Source: Cardiocondyla obscurior
Lineage: Eukaryota; Arthropoda; Insecta; Hymenoptera; Formicidae
Length of the DNA stretch: 64,000 nt
Assembly: GCF_019399895.1 (NCBI RefSeq)
Contig: NC_091882.1
Coordinates: 3,286,001 to 3,350,000, forward strand
Reading direction: 5' to 3'
The notes under the pieces were generated by a model. The model saw only the letters and a program-made list of their open reading frames with translations, was not told the origin of the DNA and ran no database searches. Position 1 is the stretch's first letter; every line of letters begins with the position of its first letter. This document shows, piece by piece, positions 24,901 to 38,000 of the stretch. The translations under genes and the position numbers were made by a program.

Positions 24901-27900
24901 AAATGTTAAAGGAAATCAAACGTATACTTTCGAATGCAGTAAATACACTCGATAATTTATCTATCAAATGACTGCAAAAAGTAATAAAGTTCGATAAGCG
25001 TCTTTAAGAAGTCTTTGCGTTATTGCATTTTTTATTATTTTTGATTTTAGAAATAAATTTTTTTCTAGAGCGTAAATTTTTTGTTTCTATGCATTTTTCG
25101 GCATACCAACATATTGTGTAGTAACGGCACTCGATTGAAAAGTACCGAAAATACGATTTAGATATTCCGAGGTTCTGATTATCGTGCTTGTCAGACGATC
25201 GAATTTGTTATCCGCTGAAAACTTCTAGTTGCTACAACTTTTATATAAGGAATCCAGAAGTTCTTATTCGAAATTCTCTTCTCTTATCCGATAAGCGCAG
25301 TCGATGAAAATCAGCTTTAGAAAAATCTCTTCCGAACACATTCGGAAGTGTGTTCGGACGTTCGGTATTGTATCGATTAATTTTATTTATTATTTCACTC
25401 GTCCGTGAAACGAACTCGCGACTCGCGCCGAGTGTTATAAAATACGTCGCGTATTTATTATAAAATGATTTGCAATTAAGTACCGCGTTTGTATTCCACG
25501 GGACATTATATCGCATACTTTAAAACACGCCGCGTTTATTTACAAGATATACAATACGTGTTAATCTCCGATGTAACTTGAAATCAACTCGCGAAGCGAT
25601 AATAACTTGGATGCATTCGATGCATCGGCGCAATAGCACGTATCCGGCTGCAATAAACGCAAACTCCGAGCCGAAGTTTGAGCGACAATATAATTATACG
25701 ACATGCCGCTTTAGATTAGCAGCACATTCCGCGAATAATTCACAGATTGAATTATGATGTAAAATCGTGAATACATCTAATGAATCGCTTTCTGCTTCAA
25801 AAGAAAATTATTTAATGTTCTCGAAGACGTTTCTCTACATTAATTACAAAAAGAAAAAAATTTTTTTAATTCTACTCTTGCCTTTTCTAATCGTGAAAAT
25901 ATGTATTTGCAATTGCGATATTATCGAAGGTATAGTTTCCGAGCACGAGAATTTAACGACTGCGTGAAAAAAAGAGAGAGAGAGCGCTCCGAAAGCCTTC
26001 ACCTTTTTTTTTCTCCTTTCTCGCGGTTGAGAGTTCCTTCAGATCAAGAAAGATTTACGACATCGGGATAGAAAGCAGGAGGCCTTCTCGGCTCTCGGCG
26101 AAAGAGATCGAGTGGCCGGATAAGTGGCCACTTCCGGAAGTAAACAGGCGTGCGGCTCCCGCGAACAAACGGCGCGAAAAAGGTCGACTTCTTCGTTATT
26201 GCGCTGCCGTTAGTTAATAAACGCTCGATGTGAATCCCTTTCCGTGTCCATCGCGGATAAGAAAGCGAAAATTGCGCGGCGAAATTTATGGCGGGCAGAG
26301 AGACTGGGCGATAGAGACGAGAGAAAACGGGATCGTGTATTACAGACACGTTTCCTACACGCGTTTCACGTATCGGCCGATTGTCTTTTTATCCCGTGCG
26401 TATTTCCGCAAGAATGTTTTAATAACGTTTATAAATAGAACGAGGAAAGAACTGGACCCGCTCTTATTAAACAGAGATCTCAGCGGTAAATCCTGCGGGA
26501 TACGCGCCGGGTTTGTTCAACAATGCGTCGCCGGCGTGTGCGTTTCGGGGTCGCATCAATTTGCGACGAGAGAGCGTGCTTTAATTCCGCCCGCCGGTGA
26601 ACTACGGCACGGCGCGTGCTTTATGAAACGCTACCGTGATAAAAATATCAAGCTGCGCCGCACTCCCGTTGGCTGTTAATAAATAATGAGAAACGCCGTT
26701 GGAATTCTATCGTTGGGAGAAATATCGTTTTCTCGCGCGGGGTGCACAACGGCACGCGCGCGCTCGCTCTCTCGAACTTCGGGCTCGGGCGAAACAATTC
26801 TTTTAATTTATCTCGCTCGCAGGGTACGTCGCGACTGATACATTTCATAAAACACGTCCAATTTTCCGTTCCGTTAATTTGCAACGTACCGCGGACATCT
26901 CGCGCGATTCTATCTATCTTTCAACGTTTCGCCTCGTGCATTCGTTATAAATTTCAGAAATATATTATGATTCTTTCACCTTTCGCGTACATCACGGAAG
27001 CGACTTATGCTAAGAACGAAGATCGTTACTTTCCCCAATCCCTTCGATAAATCTCTTCTTTTTCTTTCTCTTCTTCTTCTTTCTCCCTTTGCAAAAATAT
27101 CGGCTCGCAAATACCGCAGTTGGATCGTTCGCGCGCGCCACGAGAGAAATATCCGATCGTTTTCCCATTTCGATGGCTCTCAACGAGCCGCGAGATTTTT
27201 CACGGCGCGGTCGGCGCCGGCGGGAGAGAGGCGGACGGCGCTTTCACAAAAGGGGTACGTGTGCAGGTTGAAAATACGACGGAGCCCAAGGGTTCTGCCG
27301 TCACCTCGGCTGGCGCGACTGCATGAAAATAGCATTTGGCTCTCTGCGGAACCGCCGGCGGCGTCGTAGGTATTTTTCTAAATTTTTAACGGTAATCGTT
27401 ACACGGCCTTAGTCCGATACCCAGGTCACGCATCCCGTCAACCGCACGAAGGCGGTGGACACGAACCGCCGACGTCATATTGTGTGAATGCGAGCGAAAA
27501 GGAGAGAAAGAAAGAGAGAGAGAGAGAGGGAGCGATGGCGGTCCATAATTCAGAGGGTACACACGTAGCCCTTCGCGCCAGCATCCGCGCGCACTCTCAC
27601 GCGTATAGGAGAATGCAACCCGCTGCAAGAATTCAATAAGGCCGAATCGTTCGGATATTTTCCGCCCCTCGAGCACACGATCGCGCTCGGCGGTACAAAT
27701 GTTTCTGTATTCTTTAAAACGTACGCGTTTTATCGCTGTTCTCTTTTTTTCTTTTCTTGTTTTTTTTTTCTTTTTTTTTTCTTGACAATTGCGCAATGGA
27801 GTTTGTAGCGAAATAAAATATAAAAAAACGCGGGGAAAAAAATTTTAATCTCGATACTTATTCTACGTGACTCGGTGGGGGAACGTTACGTTCCGCAAGA

Positions 27901-30900
27901 TTTTTCCCGAAATCGCCACGAGTCGACGAATATCGACCGTAAAACGGTTTCGACGCGATTTCGCGGTTACTACGCGATCAAGATTGAGCGGAGTTTACGA
28001 GTAATAATTCTCAATGAAGCGCGACGACGTAACTATCGACCGGCTTCTTCGCCACTTTGTTTCCGGGATCAAGTCGATTTAGTCGCGACGCGTACACGGT
28101 CCCCGCTTATCAAATAGAGCGTAAAGTACTCCACTCGTGTCGTAAATATCTGCGAAAGTGTCTCGTCGAACGTCAGCGGGTAGCCTCGAACAGATATCTC
28201 GCATCCGTTGTCGACACAACGCCGTGATAAATGATTCTACGACACTTCACCCCGTGAGATATGGCATCGAAATAATGTCGAAGATACGCACGTACCATAT
28301 CTATCTCATTTGGAAAAGTTCAGCGCTCCGCGAGGCCGCGAAATAGTTATTCTAAAATATTGATCCTACCCCGCAAGATATTCCAAGCCGCGATGGAAAT
28401 TATATGCTCCCTCTTAAAATAAAAATTACGAGGGAGGATGCGTGAAAAATTTAAATTTTTGCATGCGCAAAATTTATGCAATAATAATCCACGTTAGCGC
28501 AGAACATAATAAAATACCGAAAATTATTTTTAAATATTTCCCGTCGCAATTATTAATTTTTAATAACTTCCTTTTTTTATTCTTTTTTTTTTTAATTTTA
28601 TTAATAATGCTTCGCAGTCTCTTCGAACACAGCAATTATCTTTAAAGGTATTATTCGTCCAGATGAAATATATAGGTATTCGCGCGATGCTAGACTCCGG
28701 AAACTATCTTCTCGTCGACCTGCCGTATCGTCGCTTGTGTTCGCAATATTTAATCGGTACACGTCGAATAGCGTAAAAAAAGATAGACGCAGCTGACCGG
28801 GTATCATAACGTCGAGCGATAAAACTATCGCTCTTAAAATACGGTGACCATATCGCAATATTCGTAATGCCTGAAATATGGCAGGTATTACCTCGCTCTG
28901 GCAATAATTTTCCCAGGATAATACCGTTAGTAATGCACTAATACTCGCACGGGGTTACATTACTTTTTCGTCGATAGTCTCCCTATCGAGCCCGTGCGCT
29001 ACATTGCGCATTTCTGTCGCATTCACAGAAGCGCACAAATCATACTTTTCGAATTTGTCGGGATTCCCGTAGCAACAAAGGCCGGCGATACGTTTTGTCT
29101 CTTGAGCTTTCGACGGAGGGTATTTTACTGAAAGCGTTAATTTCCTCTTTAATTTCGATCTCTAATTACTCGCAATAACTTCCTTAAATTAATATTCAAA
29201 TCACTGCCTGCGAAACGATTTTCATGAGACATCTCGGCGGATAATATTTTAGAAATATTTCCCACGTGCAAAATAGAAAGAAGAAAAATAAAAAAATTTA
29301 ATGATATAAAAATAAAAATAAAAATATTTTAAAGCGTTAAAATATTGTACAAGTCGCGTCGGTCCGTGTTACGGAAAATGAGAGAAAAGGCGACCTAACT
29401 CGATCCCCGGGATTGGGCCAATCGTGGCTCTCGGCACGGACAAGCGGCGTTAAACGAGAGGAAGAAAAGAAAAAACCGAGCACACTGACGGCTGAGTTGT
29501 AGGTAGTAATTGTCATAGACTGTCACGGCGCGTGCTGGCTGGTCTCGCAGGGGACGGACGCCTTTGAATCTATAGCAGGGCGTGCTCATAAAGAGGTAAC
29601 GGGAGAAAGGATGCACGCCTGAGCACGTCCCGCGCCGATAGCGTCAGAGAATATCCCGCAAATGGTGCATCCGGCTCGCGGCGAGGAAGATAGGTTGCAT
29701 CCCCAGAATGCGCCCGTGTGCGCACGTGTAACCCGGCACACGTACGTGCGAAGACGCACACTATCTCGCGGCGCGAACGCACGTAGTCTCGTGTACGAGG
29801 TGTCTCGGATCAAGCACGTCTCACGTTACCCAGATTCTGCATGAATAAGCCGGAGAAAGTAGCCCTTTCATAAGGGTTCATCAGAATTCACAAAGGTTTA
29901 TAAAGGTTCTCACGTACGCGGGACGTCGGGAGCGAACAAATAGCGCTAATCGAGATATTTTAATGATTAGCTTTGTTTATCCACCCGTCTCCACCTTTTT
30001 CTCTCTCTCATTTTCAATTTATTTAATTTTCCTTTTTTTTTTCTCCTTTTTTTTTTTCTACCCGGCGTATATTATTAACGCTTGAAAAATACAATTTAAA
30101 AACGTGCGGCGGAAAAGGAAGTTTGAAATTAAAGAATATATAAATTATATATTTTTGAAACGGCAATACGGACTTTTATTAATTAAATTATTAATTACGC
30201 ACAAAAAGTAATCTAACCGGCGTAACGGAAACAAAAGGCTCGGTTAATCTTTTTAAACTCGTCGCGGTGGCGATTAAAAAAAAATTTCCCGTAAAAGCGT
30301 GCAAGTCCGAAATGTGTTGGTTTATTTCGACGAAATTTTAATTATTTCCGCGGCCAGGGGGGGGTCCCACGCGATTTCCCCGAGTTTATCGCACGGAGTC
30401 CCACGCTAAGGAAAATGTGCTTCGCGAGATATATTGGATGTTGCATCCGCGTTGTGGGGTACGTTGTACGATGTTTACGCGTGGCACATGTAGGGTCAAA
30501 CATGGCGTACGCCAGGGTGACATAGTCGATGAAATAAGGAGCTGAGCGGGACATTTGCACTTCGAGGAGTCGTCCGGGATATCTATCGAACGTGACGGGA
30601 CTCGAGGTGCGCTGCAGAATCTATTCTCCGTATAGTTTTATGATCCTTGTATATCTTTCGCACGTAGAGACAGAACGAGTGCCACGGAGCACGTATTTCA
30701 ACGGGATACTTTACGTCGTATCCATGCAACAGCAGCTTGTACTTACGTTTCAGCCGAATTATTATTAAAACCGCAGCCTGTACGATTATAAATAAATTCG
30801 AAGACCACGCGAGTGTCATAAAGACATCGGAAGTTGTTTCGAAGACGGCGCTCGCGATAAGACCGCGCGTATAGCTCTATGCCACTTTGACCTCGAAGTG

Positions 30901-33900
30901 CATCGGGGAAGGTGATAACTCACTGAGGTCGCGTAAAAGCGACGGACAATCCGTTCTATTCGATTTGCGAAGAAGAATGCCTCTCTAATCGAGAGACTCG
31001 AAACGGTCACGTGCGGTTATCGCGGCTGCAAGATGAAATCCCTCGGCGAGCGAGAGCACGGCGACGAGAGGGCGAGCGCGTGACACACGATGGAAGTCCA
31101 TAAATCTAATCGACGTCCACGGAAGCACGAACACGGCGGAGGAGCAGAACAAAAAAATAGACGGAAGGTGAGGGCGACGAGAGAGAGAAAGAGAGCGCGA
31201 AGGGCGGGACGGTTCGTTAAACGAGCTTAACGTGTGCCACCCCGTGGTAAGGCATTACTCTCGACTAACGGGCCGTGTTGCAAACCCTATTAGCAATATA
31301 TTTTCCTCGCTCCGTCGGACCTCCGGCCCGCCATTGTGTTGCCGGCCGAACGGTTTACACGTTGTCGTTGGAAGCGCGCACCGCCGTGCGTCCAGCGAGA
31401 TTTTCAGTCCCGTGGGCCGGAAGCTCCCTCATCGATCCCCATCTCATTTCCCAACGCTGACTCTCGTAGACGCGGGCAGATTTGTGCGCCCACCGAGTAA
31501 ATTCTTTTCGATTTTCTGACCGACCTTGCGAGCTCTTAACGCGGAACAACGGCCTGTTGATTTGCCGGACGATAGTTAAAACGCCTCTTGGGACCGTGCT
31601 CCCAAACGGTATCAGACATCACGGTAACAATTTCGAACAAGGGTCCAGAAATATCTTTCGTCTCGTTGGAAAATTATTTTAAATTAAATTTGACGATAAT
31701 AAAAAAAAATAAAAAAATAAAAAAATTAATTTAGCGCATAAAAAGTCAATAGTATAAAAATTAAACGTTTGTACTTGGTTAACTGAACTACAGTACTAAT
31801 AGGATAACTTTTTAATGTCGCTGTTCGGTGAATGGTGTTCCGGAAAATCACGGTAGACATTCGCGCAATGTTCGACCGTGTTTGCAACGGTCTATAAAAA
31901 GAGGACGGGAAAAGAAGAGCAACATAGTGGAACACGATCCTTGGAAGAAGCTAGCAAGGCGCCGACTTTTCAGGTGCACCACCTCGTGTCTCCCATTTAT
32001 AACCGGTCGTACCGACAAGACAGCGCGCGTATTCCGCCGGCTCTCCGTACGCCGGAGAATTTTCAGTAAAAGTTTCGCGGGAGCGATACCGAGGTCCGCA
32101 TATGTTACTGCTGTCTCGCTCTGCCCCGTTCCACCGCCCCGCAAAATTCCGAGGGAAATGTCGAACGAGATTCGCGGGTGCGAACCGCTGGCTTACCCGT
32201 CCTACGTGAGCCACACGACGGTTTCCTCTTTCTCTCGCGGTAGACACGTGAATACCGCAAATCATATCCGCAAGCCGCGCGGCGAGGGGGCCGGGGGGAC
32301 GGGACGGGAAGGAGGAGAAAGAGAGAAATTGTGGCGCGCGCGGAGCTGGCTTTGTACGGACTTTGGGCGGATTTTAGCAGGGGCTTCGATACCGCGTAGA
32401 CTCGACGACGTGTAGCTCTGGCCGAATACGAAAGCAGGCCGCGCCGACAACTACAGAAGCCAAGATGATAACAAACATGCAAAACTCTCGGGGTTCCTCG
32501 CGAGAAGATTAACGTGAAATTCTCACTAAAGCGTCGCGAAGGGCGAATAGGCTCGCCAAGCACTCGCCATTACCGGCGTCATTAATAGCTCGGCTTCGAC
32601 GGCCAGGTGTTTTTAAGGTCGGTGGCTTATCGGTCCATCGCGTCACAGTTATACATGCCGTGTACACGTATACTACTGACACTTCACTTGAATATTCATG
32701 AGCTTAGCCTCCGCGACGGCGATTTATTCTGTAATTAATCGCGGAAAGCTAACGTGAAGTTATTACTAATTAGCGCTAATATGGTTTTACATACGATACC
32801 GGGATTACCACGAAATTGTACAAAACGCGATATTGATCGCCCCATAGTTGGCGCAAAACTTTCAACAAACGTATCCTAATCGAGTTTAGATTAACCCCGT
32901 CGGCAAAGAATTAATATGCGGCGTAATATCGAGAGATCTTACGTGTTATATAATACATTCACGCGATCGTATTTTATTTACAATTTTATGCGCTTATAAT
33001 TTAAGTACTTAGTGCATTTCTTTTTTTATAATAAAAAACGTCTCGACGCAAGGTTTTAACAAATAAGTTTTATAACGCGTGATAACGAAAATTGTTAAGA
33101 CCGCGGATGCGTTGATATTACTCGCGGGTGCTTCGCAAAGAATAAGTAGTAAAGGTTCGTTACGTACGCGTGCGAGTCTCCCCGGCGGGACGTCAGCACG
33201 TCTTACCGGTTTTTCTCGCGAGCGAGTCAATTGTCGAGGTAACAATGGTCGACGGGTCTGGAGGCGAGGAAAATTCGCGCTGCCGGGTAGAACGAGACCG
33301 GCGGATATCTCCCCGACGGATAAACGCCGCTATAAAAGGCCGTGAATGCCGAGTATTAGCGCCACTAAAGCGTCGTCTTGCGCCGTCCTCGTGTAATCTC
33401 CGTCGAGATTACGACGTCCGTCTGCGGAATCCCGTGGGAACATAGCGTTCCATCTCGACTTCCGGTGAAATTTCTGCCCCCTCAACGTATCGATTCCCGC
33501 CGAAGACGGATCTCGCATCGCGTCGCGGAAACGGTAATTATTCAGGCAACGATTGTACAATTCTTTTCGCGTCGCTAATTTCGTCGCGGTGTCTTGCATA
33601 CAACGAACGGTATGTAATTAGAATCGAAATTAGTCTCAAGTGGGTTTTTATCTTTTTTTCTTTTTAATTTTTTTTTTCTAAGACAATGTAAATGCGCTCG
33701 TCTTATTTTTTTTCCCTCCCTGGTTTCTCGAGTTTAATTAGAAAACTAGAAATAATCGGCGGTTGTTCTTTCCAAATTGAAATTCGCGTCCTACATTACA
33801 AATTCAAGATGAGCAAACCTGCAGCTTGAGAGCGACTCGAATACATTTTTACGCCCTGGCAAGATTCAAATTCTCACGTTCACGTCGTGTCAGTTACATT

Positions 33901-34981
33901 TTTTATTTCCGCGTCGGTGGCATGTTACGTCGAAGCGCCGATCGACGATACTCGACTTTTGTTTGCGCGTTCGCGGAACACGTCCTGAAAATATCGCCAC
34001 GTACTTTGGATACCGCCCGAATACGGTCGTCGGGCGGATATGAACAAACAAGTCACGCCGGCGACATGGCGGCACCGCGCCTCCGCTCGGGGGCGAAGCG
34101 CCCGTGATTCGAGCTATCTTCATAAAGATCCTCACGAGGTCTCGATTTCGCGCGACTTATCTCGAGGGAGACGAGGTCGCGCAAAATTCGCTGCGAGGGC
34201 GGGCCGCACGTGTCGTCGTCGCGTAACCGAGTAAATCAAATTGGAATACTTCGCCGCGCGTCGAAAACTGCCCTAATCCTGGTCCGCTTATCGAGTTTAG
34301 CCCCCGATCACGCGACAGCTCGCCCAAGCGGTCCTTTCTCCCGCGTTCGCCGCCGCCTTTTCCGAAAAGGAAACTCGAACGAATGGGGCGTGCACCATCG
34401 ATCGACATTATCGTCATCGACGTCGTCGCGACAATAACCGAAGGCAATTCCTATCCGACATTCGGGCGATGTATTGGGATGAGTCTCCCATCGACTTGTT
34501 TGCGTTTACCTTGGCTATATCGCGGATGCAATGGGCGCGCGATGAAAGGGAGAAAAAGACGCCAAGTCAAGCAGAAGCTGCTGTTGTTGCTGCTTCACTT
34601 CCACGCTCTTTTCTCGCTTATTATAGCCGCTCGGGGCTAGATACGTGCGATGCTTCTCATGAAAGAATATTTTGCTTGCTATTAGCTAAAATTACATTTA
34701 TAAATTTCGTCCGCGGAATAAAAATTGAAATAGGTGTATCATGTGTAAACGCTGTTTTTTTTTTTTATTTAAATTTTGAATTACGAATTATATTTTTTAT
34801 ATAATATTATACGCGAAATATTTTTTATTAGACGATCACGTGGTATAAATAAAATATCGACGATTGTAATTTGCGAATAAAGCTGTCGTCTTTAAAAATT
34901 TCTTTGCGCGGCTGCAACAGTCTGAGGCAATAAACTGGAAAATGCGCATATCGCTTCACAGGTTGGTTTTTCTGTTTACAG
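18961..34981 (+). other. Intron A-B, remaining part
   Basis: About 16 kb with no exon I can support on either strand. AT-rich blocks lie at 19200-19400, 20800-21100, 22930-23060, 25000-25130, 28440-28610 and 30040-30200. CpG-rich blocks lie at 23230-23560, 26050-26660, 29390-29830, 31020-31500, 32000-32450 and 33150-34480. GA/CT microsatellite stretches occur near 21310-21330, 27500-27530 and 31180-31200. A perfect 10-bp hairpin lies at 25331-25358. The longest open frame (31828-32415, 195 codons) sits in a CpG-rich block, is overlapped by antisense frames and has no recognisable domain. The intron ends in the TTTCTGTTTACAG acceptor at 34981. Confidence 0.6.
25331..25358. repeat. Perfect inverted repeat, 10-bp arms, 8-nt loop
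   Basis: TCCGAACACA (25331-25340) and TGTGTTCGGA (25349-25358) are exact reverse complements separated by TTCGGAAG. It could fold as a short hairpin. No flanking duplication or gene suggests a function. Confidence 0.8.
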
Positions 34982-35092
34982 TGCCACCGGCGAAGCCGAT
35001 AATCTATGATGCGAAGAGGCGAGACATGAGCAAACTCCTCGAGGCTTACCCGGAGGGAGCTGACCTGTTCCTGGTTTGCGAGGTGCATGGAG
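34982..35092 (+). CDS. Sidestep-family Ig protein, internal exon B (Ig1-Ig2 linker and start of Ig2)
   Basis: This 111-nt exon lies between a TTTACAG acceptor and a GAG/GTAAAT donor, with two leading bases, 36 codons and one trailing base. Its first two bases complete the split codon of exon A to Val, giving L-T-V-I-V-P-P across the junction, the conserved end of Ig1 and linker in the Sidestep family. It continues P-A-K-P-I-I-Y-D-A-K-R-R-D-M-S-K, then E-G-A-D-L-F-L-V-C-E-V-H-G. The V-C-E-V-H-G segment carries the first cysteine of Ig2. The trailing G joins exon C to give V-H-G-G-N-P-K-P-Q-V-S-W, the usual Cys-to-Trp spacing of an I/C2-type domain, which supports the splice choice. The domain is split by an intron right after its first cysteine strand. 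Confidence 0.95.
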
Positions 35093-38000
35093 GTAAATGT
35101 CAGCTATAACGCCAACATAACTTGTCGCACGCTTTTAATTCTCTCCGCGAACAGTTTGAAAAAGACGTCAATTGCATATCAAAATTCAATTTTAATCGCA
35201 GGCGTGACAATTTTTTTTTTTCAATTAATTTTTTTTTATTTTTTTTTTATTTACGAGATCAAAACTTATATAGCCTTAAATTCATAATAATATTTTATTC
35301 GAGCCTATCACCCTCGAAGAGTTTGGCGGGAGATAAATTCTAAGATATACATAAAAGAAAAAAAAAGAAAAGCCACGTAGTCATCATTTCGTTTACTTAA
35401 CGCCGCTCGAAAAGCTCGCGATAACCGAGGCCGACTTATGTCGGCGGGAAGTGTTCGGAGTCGGATTGCGAATCGGGTAGTCTCCTCGAATCGCTTACGC
35501 GGATGACGCGATTGCGGTGCGCGCGAATTGCTCGAGGAAAATGACGAGAGGGGCGAACGTACGTCGTGCGTGCCGAACGAAAAATCCCATCTAACCGAGA
35601 AACCGGCGGCGGGGTATTCACTGGCGCGGGGCCAATTCCATTTAGAGTCCTCTACACAACGCACTCCGGGAGGAGGCGTCGCGGGCTGGCGCGAGACGAC
35701 TCGCGAGGCCGGGGAAGAAGCTTTAAAAGAGTCCGCCCGCTTTTTCCCGTATAGGCACCGAAAGGGACGATGGGGGCGACTTGTCGCGCGGAGCGGCCGA
35801 ATCTATCCTGGACTTTTGCCAACCTCGAACTCCCGTAACTGCCGCCGTTCCAATGCACTCTTCGCCAGAAATCGTGCGCTCGCTTCCGTCGTCGACGGAA
35901 ATAAATTATCGCAATCGCGCCCGAGGCCCACCCGCGGTGATCGTTATATCTTTAACCCTTTCGGAATCCGTAAGAGAGAGAGAGGGACGCGACTTCTTAA
36001 GCTGTGTTCTACGTTAATGAGTTGATAACTAAAAAATGTATTTAAAGTTTTTTTTTTTATTTATTTTATTTTATTTTTTTTATTTTGAACTCGAGTTTCG
36101 AACAATTGTAGCTGTTGCCGGCGTACTTTTGTTTTAGAAGTAGCTTTAAAAGTACTTATTCGAGTGGCGCAATTATTTCGCTGTTATAAAAATATCAAAG
36201 TAGCAACTTTAATGCGAGAGGAATTAAATTCCGGTATTTCTTTCTCGAAACATATCACGTGAAAAATGTTTGAGAGCGTCACGTTTTCCTTTTCATCTCT
36301 CTGATAAAAATCTGTAAATGACTGAGCAAGAACACTTTTATTTCCTTCTATATTAACGTTTCACGGAAATAGTAAATGCAGGAAAAGATGAGAAAGTTTT
36401 GGTATCCAAGAAAAATCAAGAAGAGGAGGCGGAAGTGACCTCGCAGTTCGCCGCGTTGTTGTGTAATCAACTTCTTGAAAAGTCGCCAAATTCCATTCAG
36501 AAATTTATACGAGCACGCAGCTTCCAGAAGTAGACATTTTTATTTAAGAACAAGTTTCGAACAAAGCAAAAAAAAAAAAAAAAAGAAGAAGAAAAAAATA
36601 AAAAAAAGTATTTAATACCGTTCGACTAATATTAGTTATTCACCTGCTAGTATAAAATATTCGACGAAAGATTCGCGAGAAGTTTAAATAAATCCTGTGC
36701 TTACGACCCTTTCAAAAATCCTAAATTCATCACTGGCGGCGGAAATGACAGAGTTTCTCTCGGCGAACGGTCTGAAACAGTCGGCGAAACCGGGAACGAA
36801 CCTCCTTCGAAGTCCCGGAAAAGGGAGACGAGCAGAAAATGAAAAGCGTGCTGGCAGAAGATTAACGTATAGTTGACTTCGTCGCCCATGCCGAGCGCGA
36901 TGAATCCGTTGGATCCGTGCCAATCTCCGTCGGCATTGCCGAGCCACTATTTCTAGTTTAACACGAGCCCACGACCACGCGAACGTCGCCCTCTCGCGCA
37001 ATTCCATCCGCGGATTGTTTCGAACTAAGTTCCATTTCCCCGGGAATGCTCGACAGCCTCCGCGAACCCGGCCGCCGCATCACGTCGCCGAAACGTATCT
37101 CGCGCGTCGATAGCATTGAATTTCAAAACGGCGAATAAATAATGAATGGGCGCGGAGCTCCGGCATCCGCTGCTGAAATACTTATTAGGGTTTCGCAATC
37201 GCGGGCCGCGCGGCGACATAATTTATAAGAATGTAACCCGCTGCTGTTATATGTATATTATATATACGTATCTCGAGGAATTCTCTCGGAGAACGGAATC
37301 GTCGAGGGCCAATAAGTTTTGCCTTCACTCGAATATTTAATTTCGCGTAGTCCTCGACTGCTTCCTCGAATCTCGTTCGGCTTCAGACAAACAGCTGTCG
37401 TCTTATTACGGGATATTACGTGAAGGACGTTGAACAATTTTATTCCCGCGCGGAGGGGCGTTTGAGGAATCGATTTCGGGTATTTTTCCGGGAGCTTCAG
37501 AAATCAACGATTGCATTCGCATTTCAATTTCGCGCGACACGCCCGTGGATTTGAAATTATAGCACGTCCTGACTCTCACTTCCGCCTTTCTATCTCGGTC
37601 TATTTATGTTACCCTCCTATTGTTACGTTTTCATGCGCTTCTTATTTATTATTACGCTTCTATTGTTGCGCCTCATTGAGGATTCTCAGAGGAACGCGCA
37701 TGGTTCATTCAGCCTTTCGTTGCGAAACGGTTTGTTATTTTTTTTTTCTTTTCTTTTTCTTTGTTTTTTTTTTTTTCTCCGCTGTCCGAGAATTTTCCCG
37801 GTGATCTCGCGTTTACCCTCCGCAATTTTAACCGCGGATGTCTTCGAATATTAAAGTCGCTTAAAATATTTCGCCCGCCCGTCACGCTGTCCCTCGCCCG
37901 GCATGTTTTTCGCGGTCACGCGAAATGAGAAGGCTCTTGAAAACTGCCTCCCCGTTAACGAGTGTATTAGTCGACGGGAATTTAAGCGTGGCAGCATAAT

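Noticed and set aside
26230..26679. 149-codon + strand frame
   Set aside because: Arg-rich translation of a GC-rich intronic patch; no family recognised and antisense frames are also open.
31828..32415. 195-codon open frame on the + strand, the longest in the window
   Set aside because: It lies in a CpG-rich block where stops are rare, has antisense frames of similar length, an Arg/Ser/Pro-rich composition, no domain and no splice context that fits a gene.
35528..36025. 165-codon + strand open frame shortly after exon B
   Set aside because: It is in intron B-C, Arg-rich, with antisense shadows and no recognisable motif. The exon B to C junction works without it.
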